NCBI RefSeq assembly: GCF_001468465.1
Contig: NZ_LNSA01000006.1
Span: 98,452 to 162,451, forward strand
DNA length: 64,000 nt
Direction: 5' to 3'
Source: Sphingopyxis sp. H115
Lineage (GTDB): Bacteria > Pseudomonadota > Alphaproteobacteria > Sphingomonadales > Sphingomonadaceae
Part shown: positions 51,864 through 62,354 of the stretch, in pieces
How positions within the stretch are numbered: position 1 is the stretch's first letter
How the letters are laid out: every line of letters begins with the position of its first letter
The notes under the pieces: model-generated
The model's input: only the letters and a program-made list of their open reading frames with translations
The model's database searches: none
Told to the model about the DNA's origin: nothing
Made by a program: the position numbers and the translations under genes

Positions 51864-52745
51864 TTATCGATAACGGGTGTGCCAGCTGAACTGGATCACG
51901 CGCGGTGTGGCGCGAAGCTCGGCATCGCGCGCGAGCCACAGGATTTCCGTCTCATGCGCCGCTTCGGCGATCTCGCGCCACCACACCTTCTCGCGCGCAT
52001 CCCAGCGATAGCCGCGCGCCTTGAGGAGATGGCGTTTGTCGAACAGCGCGCCCGTCGCCTCGATCCGCAGCGACGGCTGCGCGGCCCGCGCAACCAGCTC
52101 CGCCATCAGCGGCCGCACGCCGTCCGGACGATGGGTCAGCAGATGCGCGAGACTGATCACATCGGCGTCCGCCCGATGCCCCGTGGTGAAGTAGCCTATC
52201 TGCATCAGGAGGTGACCGAGTTTGGCGCCATCGAACCCATGCGCCGCCCAATCAATCTCGCGCATCGAACAGGCCCAGGCTTGCCCCTTGATCGCGGGCA
52301 ACAGGCGTTCGACAATTGGGGCGTCATAGCCCGCGTTGTGCGCGACAATCAGGTCAGAGCCGCCGAGCAGCGCTTCCCAGCGCGGCACGTTCAGGCCCCT
52401 CCCCGCCACGTCGTCGTCCGATATTCCGGTCAGCAGCTGCACCTCGGCCGGGATCGGAATGCCGGGATCGCGCAAGCCGCGCCGGGTTTCTTCGACAGCA
52501 CGGATTTCTCCAGCGTCGTCGACCAGCACGACCGCGGCGGCGATTTCGATGATCTCGGCAGTTTGGACATCGACCGAAGTTGTTTCCGTATCGACGATCG
52601 CGATGCGCCGTGTCGGCCCGATTGGCGGTCCCTCGGTCACAAGTTCGGAAATCGGCCGCACACGGCGGAGGATGCGGACATCCTCGCGTGACGCGCAGAG
52701 CCGCAGCGCCGCCTCGAATGAGGCGGCGTCGTTATGAATGGTCAT
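51864..52745 (-). CDS. DnaQ-like DEDDh 3'-5' exonuclease
   Basis: The 293-aa protein has all exonuclease motifs: IAIVDTETTSVDVQTAEIIE (Exo I, D-x-E), GGSDLIVAHNAGYDAPIVER (Exo II) and YFTTGHRADADVISLAHLL (Exo III-epsilon, H and D). A C-terminal segment with DKRHLLKARGYRWDAREKVW then WREIAEAAHE is an added small module seen in accessory epsilon-type proteins. It is not the chromosomal DNA polymerase III epsilon, which is shorter and differently embedded. The ATG at 52745 follows AGGAG by eight bases. Likely role: proofreading or DNA processing for the mobile element. Confidence 0.88.
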   Translation of the reverse strand: MTIHNDAASFEAALRLCASREDVRILRRVRPISELVTEGPPIGPTRRIAIVDTETTSVDVQTAEIIEIAAAVVLVDDAGEIRAVEETRRGLRDPGIPIPAEVQLLTGISDDDVAGRGLNVPRWEALLGGSDLIVAHNAGYDAPIVERLLPAIKGQAWACSMREIDWAAHGFDGAKLGHLLMQIGYFTTGHRADADVISLAHLLTHRPDGVRPLMAELVARAAQPSLRIEATGALFDKRHLLKARGYRWDAREKVWWREIAEAAHETEILWLARDAELRATPRVIQFSWHTRYR

Positions 52746-53075
52746 GGGTTTGCTCCTGTTTGCTTACCGCCCAGCGGAGGCGAGGCTTTTCCTCCCCTCT
52801 TCACCCGGCTGCAGCAGACGCGGTCGCGGCAGCTTTTCCATACCGGTCACATGCGTAGGCCGTCAGATGGAAACCCTCAGCACCGTCTCGGACAGCGCGG
52901 CCTGGCGGAACCAACGCTTTTCAGTGCCGCAGTCGCATCTCGATCCGCCGCCCGCAGTAGTATGGACTCGACCCGTCCGCTTATCGCGTGCCTGGCACGT
53001 CAGACCCGGACAAATATGTAGAAACAGACCACAATTTAGCCCGATCTTAATCCAACTTCGTCCACTCAACCGGAC
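52746..53075. other. Intergenic region between the DnaQ-like gene and a small plus-strand gene
   Basis: These 330 bases separate divergent genes and should contain their promoters. I find no convincing gene, RNA or terminator. Confidence 0.4.
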
Positions 53076-53375
53076 ATGAACGAAAATGACCGTCGGTTCC
53101 TGCAAGGATGGGGTGATGAATTGAGCCCCACGCTCGACGAAAACTATGAACTCGTGACTGGTATGGCGCGCGTGCCGGTTTGCGTCGCCTGTCCGATGGC
53201 GCAGTGGTATAAATTGGAGCACCCGCCCTCCAAACCAAGCGAAGAGCCACGTCAGGCGACGCTGGAATGTTTTTGCACTGCATATCGCGGTGTAATGTAT
53301 GACGGGCGACGTGTGGTGACGGCGTGCGATGCGCGAATTGATGCGCTCAAGTCGGAAAGCGGCGATCCGGAGTAG
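53076..53375 (+). CDS. Small cysteine-rich hypothetical protein
   Basis: The 99-aa product has a CVACPMAQW motif at residue 37, then ATLECFCTAYRGVMYDGRRV and VVTACDARID. The C-x-x-C, C-x-C and single later Cys could bind zinc or an iron-sulfur cluster. No family is recognised. It ends seven bases before the convergent relaxase stop, suggesting a small accessory gene tied to mobilisation. No signal peptide. Confidence 0.6.
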   Translation: MNENDRRFLQGWGDELSPTLDENYELVTGMARVPVCVACPMAQWYKLEHPPSKPSEEPRQATLECFCTAYRGVMYDGRRVVTACDARIDALKSESGDPE

Positions 53376-53381
53376 CTGCGG

Positions 53382-55463
53382 TCATTCGGAGACGCCCTGC
53401 CCCGGCCAACGCGGGAATGGGGATTGACTGGACGGATTTTTGTCCTCTCGCTTCTCGCCTGGCCGTTCGATCGCGCGTCCCGGTTGGCGCAGTGCACCAT
53501 CGACAGGCCGCTCAGCTTCATCCGATTCAATCATCGCCTTGAGCCGCTTTGCACGTGCAAGGTGCCAAGCATTCTTACGGGAACTTGATGTTCCCGCGCG
53601 CGGCTTCGTTGGTTGAGGCTGTGTAGTGGCTTGTTGGCTGGCGGCTGCTTCGGCAGACTGGGCCGCGCGCACGGATGTCTCTTCCTCGCGATTGCGGCGT
53701 TTCTCGTCACGCTTCCGCTCAGCTTCGTTACGAGCGAGGACGCGTTCAAGAATATCCGGGTCGGCAAAATCTGGCCGGGTCCAAGATTTTGCGAATTCCG
53801 ACAGTTGCGGGACAATCGGCCGGACAGGGCGCGGCGGTTCAATGCTCTGATCACGCTTGTAGACCGATCGGAGCAGGAGCGCTTGCGTCGGAAACGGTAC
53901 CTTTGACATCGTTGCCGACTTCGCGATCGCTGGCAGCTTTACGTTCGGCTCGCGGTTCGATGCCAGCGGTGGAAGCCGCCAATTTCGCAAATTTGCGATT
54001 TCGATCCGCGCCGGACGCGGAGTTGCCGCCGGGCATCCTGATAGCGAGACCGCCGCCGTTGAACGGCGGGCAATATTTCGCTCACGCACCGGCATAGAAC
54101 CGACGAGGCGGGTCGCCTCAGGCCTGATCGGTGGGACTGCCGGCACATCGATCGTCTTCATCGAGAGAGGCGGCGCGACGCTGTAGATTTCTGTATTCAC
54201 CGACGTCAATGCCGAGGCTGCCCGCTGCGGAACTGGCATCGATAGCATCGGTAACCGAGCGAAACGCCTGGTTAGGGCGCGCGCTACTATCTGGGCGTTG
54301 GTCAGTACCGCATCTGCATGGCGCAGCGCGTCGTCGATGGCTGCCGCCTTCGAGCGCAAGACGCGTTCGTGGTTATCTTCGTTCTCGGCAACATATTCGC
54401 CATCACGCGCCATATTGGTCTTTGCACCGCCGAGATGAACCTGCGGCTCGTGCGGCAGTCCGCGGTCGGCATTGCTCTTGGCGGTCCAGACCTGGTTTTG
54501 TCCGGCCTCATAAGACATCTCGGTCATAACGGCGGCGAACATTTCACGGAAGGCCTTCATTGCCTTGGGGTTGTCGAGGTCAGTGCGCAGCATTGCGCCG
54601 ACGTCCCATTCATGGTCTCCAGTGCGAACCATTGGCCGATATGACCAGAGGATATGCAGGTGCCAGTTGCGCTGGTCGCCGTCTGGCGGCGGCGCATGCA
54701 GCGTGACCAGGTACGGCAGATCAAACCGACCGAGCGCGCCCTCGGCCCAGCGAACTCCACAGGCCATCATCTCGTCCGGTGACTGTCGATGGTCCACGGC
54801 AAGGATGCCGTGCATCAGCAGCTTCGCATTCTTCTGCGCCGACCAGTTGATCTGCTCGAGATGGTCAAAGCCGCACAGCGCCTCCTCAATGCTATAGCCG
54901 ACATTTGTCGCAACATATGGATCGCCGTCCTCGTCGAGTTCGGCTCCATGGTAGCAGTATAGGGCGACCCGCTGCGACACGCCCGCCTTGGCGGTTTTGC
55001 GCGAATAATAGCGCATACGCATGAACACGCCTCTTTGGCGGTTCCGGTCGATCACTGGGCCATCATATCTCGGCAAAGCGACAGATGCGAACGGCCACGC
55101 GCGTTTCCGCTCTCTCGGCGGCGTATGACGGACTTTTTGGTCTGGCCGTACCTTGGTATTCAGCGAACGCCATAGCGCACGGGAGCGACGATCGCTGTCC
55201 CGAAGCTCAGCGGCGATGTAGCGCTCCGCATTGCGCCAGTCTCGGACCTCGATCCGGCGGGCCTTCTTTTGCTGTTGTTCGTTCCTGAGTTGTAGCGACT
55301 GTGAAGCGGCATCCAACTTTTTCTTCGCGAAGCTGTTGGCGCTTTGGATAGTCAGCTTCGAAGGGCGACCGAAATCGTCGCTGATGAGAGCATCGATATA
55401 GCGATGCTCCTTGCGTTGGGGGGCATTCCGAAGTGCCCGGGAGGGTGTCGAGGGTTTCGCCAT
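53382..55463 (-). CDS. MobA/MobL-type relaxase
   Basis: The ATG at 55463 gives 693 aa; the frame is open further upstream but without a sensible start context. Residues 130-390 carry the relaxase domain: MRMRYYSRKTAKAGVSQRVA, YCYHGAELDEDGD, LPYLVTLHAPPPDGDQRNWH then LHILWSYRPM, where HLH is the metal-binding histidine motif of MobA/MobL relaxases. The C-terminal 300 residues are Arg/Pro/Ala-rich and charged, ending in a low-complexity tail, as often seen where relaxases lack a helicase. It would nick an origin of transfer, probably in the divergent gap upstream (55464-55605). No type IV secretion or coupling genes accompany it, indicating mobilisation in trans. Confidence 0.75.
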   Translation of the reverse strand: MAKPSTPSRALRNAPQRKEHRYIDALISDDFGRPSKLTIQSANSFAKKKLDAASQSLQLRNEQQQKKARRIEVRDWRNAERYIAAELRDSDRRSRALWRSLNTKVRPDQKVRHTPPRERKRAWPFASVALPRYDGPVIDRNRQRGVFMRMRYYSRKTAKAGVSQRVALYCYHGAELDEDGDPYVATNVGYSIEEALCGFDHLEQINWSAQKNAKLLMHGILAVDHRQSPDEMMACGVRWAEGALGRFDLPYLVTLHAPPPDGDQRNWHLHILWSYRPMVRTGDHEWDVGAMLRTDLDNPKAMKAFREMFAAVMTEMSYEAGQNQVWTAKSNADRGLPHEPQVHLGGAKTNMARDGEYVAENEDNHERVLRSKAAAIDDALRHADAVLTNAQIVARALTRRFARLPMLSMPVPQRAASALTSVNTEIYSVAPPLSMKTIDVPAVPPIRPEATRLVGSMPVRERNIARRSTAAVSLSGCPAATPRPARIEIANLRNWRLPPLASNREPNVKLPAIAKSATMSKVPFPTQALLLRSVYKRDQSIEPPRPVRPIVPQLSEFAKSWTRPDFADPDILERVLARNEAERKRDEKRRNREEETSVRAAQSAEAAASQQATTQPQPTKPRAGTSSSRKNAWHLARAKRLKAMIESDEAERPVDGALRQPGRAIERPGEKREDKNPSSQSPFPRWPGQGVSE

Positions 55464-55523
55464 CGGTGAAACATTTCTTGCGCCAATCTTATGCCCCCCC
55501 ACTCTATCCTCTTCGAATCGGCG

Positions 55524-55553
55524 AACCCTCCCGGACACGTCTCCGGGAAGGTT
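55524..55553. repeat. Inverted repeat in the relaxase divergent region, oriT or operator candidate
   Basis: AACCCTCCCGGA (55524-55535) and TCCGGGAAGGTT (55542-55553) are 12-base arms with one mismatch and a six-base spacer. The site lies 61 bases upstream of the relaxase ATG and 53 bases before the divergent operon. One arm recurs exactly, as TCCGGGAGGGTT, at 59112-59123 before the ParB-like gene. Confidence 0.6.
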
Positions 55554-55605
55554 CAACGCTCGACTCGAGCGATGGTGTCGCTTCCACCAAGAAGGAGAAG
55601 CGACG

Positions 55606-56232
55606 ATGAATATTGACGATAACGCCGATGGCCAGCCGGACATCGGCAGAATTTTGGCCCAGGCCGATGCCGATATCGCGCGGTTAGGCGAGGACCGCAA
55701 GGCAATCACAGAGCGCCGCCGAGCACTCATTGCGCCTCGCTACAAGACCGTGGTTGCCGAGCCCAGCGAGGTGCACCACAAGATCGCTCTGGGCGGCGTA
55801 TTGGCGAACCATGGCCTATCGGCGATCGACGCCGATGCGTTGGCAGGGATGCTGGCCTTTCGGGCTGATCAGGTCTGTGGTGTCATTGACGAACTGATCG
55901 ATGCCGATCCGTCGTTGTCATTCGGACAAGCGATCGTGACGATGATTGATGGCAATCATCGGGATATGTCTGCGCGAGGTCAATATGAGACCTGGATGCG
56001 CCGTCTTGCCGCCTACGATGAGGATCGCAACGAATGGCTCGCACGGGACGAGGAGTTTCAACTTGATGGCGCGTGGCGCACGGAGGGCATGACGCGCGGC
56101 CAACGCTGGCTCATGCGCGTGACCTGTCGGTTGCGCGGAATCGACTTGCCGGGACATATTTCGCGCGGCGACGCCGCCGACTGGCTGGAAACTCACGGCG
56201 CCAACTTGAATTATCGGGAGTTTACTGCGTGA
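55606..56232 (+). CDS. Hypothetical protein, first of a three-gene coupled operon
   Basis: The ATG at 55606, nine bases after AAGGAG, gives 208 aa. The N-terminal half is helical (IGRILAQADADIARLGEDRK, AITERRRALIAPRYKTVVAE), then GLSAIDADALAGMLAFRADQ and a basic C-terminal part (MTRGQRWLMRVTCRLRGIDL). No family recognised; no signal peptide or membrane segment. Divergent from the relaxase and overlapping the next gene (GTGA), it belongs to the conserved core of this element by position. Confidence 0.65.
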   Translation: MNIDDNADGQPDIGRILAQADADIARLGEDRKAITERRRALIAPRYKTVVAEPSEVHHKIALGGVLANHGLSAIDADALAGMLAFRADQVCGVIDELIDADPSLSFGQAIVTMIDGNHRDMSARGQYETWMRRLAAYDEDRNEWLARDEEFQLDGAWRTEGMTRGQRWLMRVTCRLRGIDLPGHISRGDAADWLETHGANLNYREFTA

Positions 56233-57056
56233 GCGCGTTCGTTTGGGTCGATCGCGACGGACGGCGGCACGAACTCGAAAGCCCGGCTCCCATAGAGGCC
56301 GAAGCGGCGGACGTCGCGCTAGAGATGGAACAATACTTCGATTTCCTAGAATCTGGCGATCGTCCGCTGCGCACTGCGGCGCGCGCCGCTATCGGCAAAC
56401 TCCAGCCAAGACTGGAGCAGCTGCGCGCCGACGTACGCAGTTGGAACGAGCACGCGATCGCCGCCACGCGGGCTGAGGCCGCGACGCTGGCCGAACGGAT
56501 CGACCGGTTGCCGACAATGATTGCCGACGTGCTGCTCGTGGTTGAACTGCACAGCGACCAAGCTCAACTCATGAACACCGTGGACGATACTTCCGACACG
56601 CCAGCACGGATGTTCGCCGAGCCAATGACCGCGATCCAGCGGCGTGCGATCGCGGCGTGCGCATCGCGCGCCGCGCCTATCGATGCGGCAACGCGAGGGG
56701 AGGCAAAGGCATGGCTTGACGCCCAGCCGCGCTTTGCTCGCGGTGTGCAAACCGGGGATGGCTGGTTCGCTTGGGTCGATCGCAATGGACACGCCCACCG
56801 CTTGGTCGATCCGCTGGCCATCGAAAGGGAGGTGGTTTGCATCGCGGAGGAACTCATCCGACTGCGTCCCGCACTGGCAAGCACAACCGCCGCTGGCAGG
56901 CTCTACGAGGCGGTCAGTTCAGCGATCGCTTCTTGGGAGCGACTCTCGCTCCTACAAGGAGACCTCGAGAGGTTCGATCGCGAGGCGGAGGTTCGCGAAG
57001 AAGCCGCTTGGGCCGCATATGCCGCCGACTGGCGATCAAAGAGGAGTAATTTGTGA
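56229..57056 (+). CDS. Hypothetical protein with a duplicated WVDR-type segment
   Basis: The GTG at 56229 overlaps the preceding stop and gives 275 aa. Two related segments are visible: FVWVDRDGRRHELESPAPIE (residues 4-23) and FAWVDRNGHAHRLVDPLAIE (about 180-199), each followed by an acidic helix (ALEMEQYFDFLE, CIAEELIRLRP). The protein therefore appears to be a tandem duplication of a roughly 170-residue unit, with one short beta-hairpin-like motif per unit. No known domain is recognised. It ends in a GTGA overlap with the 677-aa gene, so the three genes are translationally coupled. Confidence 0.65.
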   Translation: MSAFVWVDRDGRRHELESPAPIEAEAADVALEMEQYFDFLESGDRPLRTAARAAIGKLQPRLEQLRADVRSWNEHAIAATRAEAATLAERIDRLPTMIADVLLVVELHSDQAQLMNTVDDTSDTPARMFAEPMTAIQRRAIAACASRAAPIDAATRGEAKAWLDAQPRFARGVQTGDGWFAWVDRNGHAHRLVDPLAIEREVVCIAEELIRLRPALASTTAAGRLYEAVSSAIASWERLSLLQGDLERFDREAEVREEAAWAAYAADWRSKRSNL

Positions 57057-59086
57057 CCGCGCATTTTGGAGCCATGCATGGCGACCGCCTCGATAAGCGC
57101 CATGCCCGCGCTCAAGTTCTGGCGTTCCCGGGCATATGGTCGATTGCCGATCGACTCAAAAAACAGTCGGACGAATGGCTTGAAGAGGATCCCGACGCCG
57201 GGTTGGTATCACAGACAGCAATGACGCTCGCGGCCAGAGCGGGTCGGCGCATGGTCGGTGTGCGCGACATCTTGTGTTTTGACCACCCCGTGGTCATTGC
57301 CCTCCGCGAGAAGCTGGTGATTGAGCACGCACAAATCCCTGCACCTGACAAAGCGATCGTGGCCGCGCTCAGTAAGCTGAACGGCTTTAAATTCGATGGG
57401 TTGGTCGTCACAATCGACGGCGTGCCACTGCCGGCTGGCAAAGCGCAGACCGATTGGTTCATCGTCCAGCGCTATCGCCCGCTCTATTCTTCGCGAGTGC
57501 TGCCGCATCTCATCTATCGCCGCGATCCCGAGAACATCATCGATGCCGATCGCAGGGCGCTGGGCGTCCCCGATGGTGTCGCCCCCGCCCTCATTCATTT
57601 GCTCGCATATGACGCGGCCAACGTGACGGATGAGATGCAGGAAGCGCTACTTTCGTACAGTGCCGCGATCCACCGCGACAACCTGGTCGCGCTCCAGCGC
57701 GATCATACGGCACTCTACGTCGCAATCTGGCGCCGGGACATGAGGTCGGCCAAGGAGCAAGTGCACAACGCCCGCCGTCGTGGGTCGCTGCCGCCTGCCC
57801 ATCCCAAGAGCGTTCGCAAATTTGCGATTCATCTGCTTAACGGCGCGGCGCTGATGAACGAGTTCGAACGGCTGTTCGAGATCATCGATACGCTAAAGTT
57901 CGCGGGCGGCGTCACTCGCAACTCAATCCAGACAACGTTGAAGTCGTCCACGTCGATGGCGGCGATGCACACGCACAAGGACCCAACTGGGACGTTCATC
58001 TACGGTTCGGTTGCACATCTTCGCAGCCTTCACCCGACGATGAACTCGAAGCACGTGAAGCCCAAGACAGCAGACCTGATCCTTGAAGGCGCACGCACCG
58101 CGTTCTTCAACGCGCGCGGATTTTGGGAGAAAACAGGGCGTATCGAATGGATTGAAGGGGAGATGCCGGGACAGTGGTTCCTTGGGGTCGAACCCGCGCT
58201 GCTCGCTCAGGTCGCCCTGATCCAGATGATCTCGAACATGGAGTGGTGGGAGAATGGCTTCTGGCTCCGGAACAAGCGCGGTGGCGCTCGCGATCTTAGT
58301 GATGAGCGACGCGCGCTGGTAGTCGAACTGGCGGTGGTAATCACCAGCAACATCTGTCCTGCCACTGCTAGATCAATGCTGCCGTGCGACAAGCTGGGCG
58401 ACGGACTCACCGCAATCGGCATACGCCGCAGCGATTCTGATTGGCGCGATGCGGTGGTGCCGACCCTGATCCGCAATCCCTCATTGGCGGATCAAGTTGA
58501 GGTATCGGCCCACGAGGCTGGCATAGCATGGCCCATCCCCGGAAATGCCGACTGCGATCGACCTCGGCGATCCAGTCCCTATGACCGTGCCATGCAGCGT
58601 GCGCGTGCACTGAAAGCGCGCCATCAGCCTGGTTGGACTCAGGGATTCCTCTTCGAAGCGTGGCTGCGCCCCAAAGCCGAGGTCGCGTTTCTGCGCAACT
58701 GTTGTCGGTATGTCCGCTATGACCCCGCTAAGGCCAATAAACGCGATGCTTGGAACGCAACATTAGCGCAGGAGACACCCGTCGACGGCCGACCGGTCGC
58801 AGTGACCGACATTGCGAGGGGGCTGCCACGCCAACATCCACTCGAACGCATCCAAGACCTGTTCCGCGATATGTTCGATCGTCTGCAGGTTGAAGACGGG
58901 TCCAGCGACGGCTCCCCGTCAGCGTCCGAGAAACGCGCCTGGCGCGAGTCCGTCCTCACTCAGGTCGCCGCGCTGCTACCCGCAGTCAGCCCTATCACTC
59001 TCGATCCACAACATGCCGAACGCTGGTGGCGCGATCGTGATGACAAATTGGTCGCTATTGCAAGCGAAGGAGCGTGGAACACCTGA
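57053..59086 (+). CDS. Large hypothetical protein of the mobilizable element
   Basis: The GTG at 57053 overlaps the previous stop; 677 aa. The protein is soluble and looks globular. Stretches with distinctive composition include VQRYRPLYSSRVLPHLIYRR, YGSVAHLRSLHPTMNSKHVK and FNARGFWEKTGRIEWIEGEM. I could not assign it to a polymerase, primase, helicase, nuclease or recombinase by motif. It is encoded between the relaxase-side genes and the ParB-like gene, so a role in maintenance or replication of the excised element is conceivable but unsupported. Confidence 0.65.
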   Translation: MTAHFGAMHGDRLDKRHARAQVLAFPGIWSIADRLKKQSDEWLEEDPDAGLVSQTAMTLAARAGRRMVGVRDILCFDHPVVIALREKLVIEHAQIPAPDKAIVAALSKLNGFKFDGLVVTIDGVPLPAGKAQTDWFIVQRYRPLYSSRVLPHLIYRRDPENIIDADRRALGVPDGVAPALIHLLAYDAANVTDEMQEALLSYSAAIHRDNLVALQRDHTALYVAIWRRDMRSAKEQVHNARRRGSLPPAHPKSVRKFAIHLLNGAALMNEFERLFEIIDTLKFAGGVTRNSIQTTLKSSTSMAAMHTHKDPTGTFIYGSVAHLRSLHPTMNSKHVKPKTADLILEGARTAFFNARGFWEKTGRIEWIEGEMPGQWFLGVEPALLAQVALIQMISNMEWWENGFWLRNKRGGARDLSDERRALVVELAVVITSNICPATARSMLPCDKLGDGLTAIGIRRSDSDWRDAVVPTLIRNPSLADQVEVSAHEAGIAWPIPGNADCDRPRRSSPYDRAMQRARALKARHQPGWTQGFLFEAWLRPKAEVAFLRNCCRYVRYDPAKANKRDAWNATLAQETPVDGRPVAVTDIARGLPRQHPLERIQDLFRDMFDRLQVEDGSSDGSPSASEKRAWRESVLTQVAALLPAVSPITLDPQHAERWWRDRDDKLVAIASEGAWNT

Positions 59087-59111
59087 GCGAGCAGTCGGAA
59101 TGCCGATCCTG

Positions 59112-59126
59112 TCCGGGAGGGTTCAA
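59112..59126. repeat. Half-site repeat of the relaxase-region inverted repeat
   Basis: TCCGGGAGGGTTCAA lies in the 113-base gap before the ParB-like gene. Its first 12 bases are the exact complement of the left arm at 55524-55535, and the whole differs from the right arm plus flank at 55542-55556 by one base. Possible binding site of an element-encoded regulator such as the ParB-like protein. Confidence 0.5.
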
Positions 59127-59199
59127 GCCGCGAATCGGTTGATCGGTTTGCCTGCGATGACGCGGCGCATGGTGCGCCGCGTCTTGCAGGAGACCAGTC

Positions 59200-60339
59200 A
59201 TGAACAGGATCAACGAGAATACCGAAAAAGCCTTCGATGCCGACCCCGCCCTGCTTGAGCCGGCCATCGAACCGACGGCAGCAAGCATCGGCACGCCGCC
59301 GCCCGCCACTGAGACTGCTGCAAACCAGCTTGCCCCGCGCCAGCACGCTTTTGCGCTGCGCCAGGCAGAGACGGTTGTCGCAAGCGAAAGCATGGCCGAC
59401 GGGAATGGCGATGAGGACTTCACGAGCACATTCGCCGGCGCGCCGCTGATCCCCGGAGAATTCCGCCTCCCACTCTCAAAGCTGGCCGAGTGGGTCTACC
59501 ACCCGCGCGCCGGATCGCGCGAGAAGGGAGAACATTTCCACGCGCTCGCGCTAACCGCCGCCGAACCGGATGACCTTCGCCCGCTTGTCGTTCTCGATGA
59601 GATCGATGGTGTCTATCCGATCGTTGATGGCCGCTTTCTCTGGCACGCGCTGAAAGAAACGCATGCCGGTAACGAGGACGTCGAGGTTCGCTGCGTGCGC
59701 TTTGTCGGTACCGAAGCGGATGCGGTGGCAGTAGTGTGCGACACCGCGCTCGGAACGATTGAAGCCAGCCCCATGGAGAAGGCTCAGGCGCTGCTCAACC
59801 TCCAGCAGGTCAACGGGATCAGTCAGCGCGCGATCGCCGAACGCTATCCGCGGCTGACCAAGGACAAGGTCAGCAACATGCTGATCGCCGCTCGAATGCG
59901 GCAGGCCTATCCGATGCTGTTCGATATCCTGGAAGAGCCGGACATGGCTCCGATCTCTTATGGGACCACTATCCTGACGCGGCAGAAGGAATTGCCTCCC
60001 GAGGCGTTCCAAGCGATGTTAGAACTCGCCGAGGGTTTCGCCGCCAACGGCGAGAGGTTCAAGCCCAGCCAGGCGCTCGCTGCGCTTTATCCGGACGGCG
60101 ATGCACAGGCGTCGAGTGACAACAAGACGGTCAAACCGAAGCCAGTCGTTCCGCTGAAGAGCGAAGATATCTTCGGCCACGACGACCAGCCGGTGGCAGC
60201 CTATCAACGCTTCTCCGACGACATCGACCGCATCAGCCTGCCTGACGTCTCGGATATGTCGATCGAGGAACGCCAAGCCGCAGCCGAAGCCTGCATCGCT
60301 GTGATCCGCCACCATTTCGGTCTGGATCAGCAGGACTGA
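59200..60339 (+). CDS. ParB/Srx-domain DNA-binding protein
   Basis: The 379-aa product has an N-terminal disordered part (1-90), then a ParB nuclease-like domain (LPLSKLAEWVYHPRAGSREK, RPLVVLDEIDGVYPIVDGRF) and a KorB/ParB helix-turn-helix region (EKAQALLNLQQVNGISQRAI, AERYPRLTKDKVSNMLIAAR). The C-terminus carries an acidic linker and a helix (ERQAAAEACIAVIRHHFGLD). The ATG at 59200 is seven bases after AGGAG. No ParA is encoded nearby, so a transcriptional or plasmid-type accessory ParB is likely rather than a full partition system. Confidence 0.85.
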   Translation: MNRINENTEKAFDADPALLEPAIEPTAASIGTPPPATETAANQLAPRQHAFALRQAETVVASESMADGNGDEDFTSTFAGAPLIPGEFRLPLSKLAEWVYHPRAGSREKGEHFHALALTAAEPDDLRPLVVLDEIDGVYPIVDGRFLWHALKETHAGNEDVEVRCVRFVGTEADAVAVVCDTALGTIEASPMEKAQALLNLQQVNGISQRAIAERYPRLTKDKVSNMLIAARMRQAYPMLFDILEEPDMAPISYGTTILTRQKELPPEAFQAMLELAEGFAANGERFKPSQALAALYPDGDAQASSDNKTVKPKPVVPLKSEDIFGHDDQPVAAYQRFSDDIDRISLPDVSDMSIEERQAAAEACIAVIRHHFGLDQQD

Positions 60340-60364
60340 ACGAGGGTCGGCGGAGGCATTAACC

Positions 60365-60563
60365 GTGGGAGCGCCCACCTCTGACAGCCGGCGTGGGACG
60401 GCCGATGGCGGCGAAAATCGTCGGCATCGGTCGTCCCGCGCTGGGACGGCTAAACTCTCCTTGGAGGTGGTCGATCGGCTCGCGGACTCTTTCCCTCTTC
60501 TGCCTGGCGAGTCACAGTGGCTGATGGCCCTGTTGGCCGACGACCTTGCGAGGATACTTGCCG

Positions 60564-60574
<11 letters not shown>
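60365..60574 (+). CDS. Small ORF overlapping the recombinase start
   Basis: From a GTG at 60365 this frame gives 69 aa. The first 30 residues are Arg/Gly-rich and doubtful; the rest (KLSLEVVDRLADSFPLLPGE then SQWLMALLADDLARILADDD) reads like a genuine helical protein. It overlaps the recombinase ATG by eleven bases, a typical coupled arrangement. An internal TTG or GTG near 60460 could be the real start. No function is recognised. Confidence 0.45.
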
Positions 60575-62248
<1,674 letters not shown>

Positions 62249-62354
62249 TGATAGAGGGGGGCCTCTAGCAAGCCCTTGCCCCGCCAGCAATGGGCTATCG
62301 ACCGTCGCGCGCGGATATGCGAAGCGGTGCCGACGCGCGGGCCGAGGGAATGAT

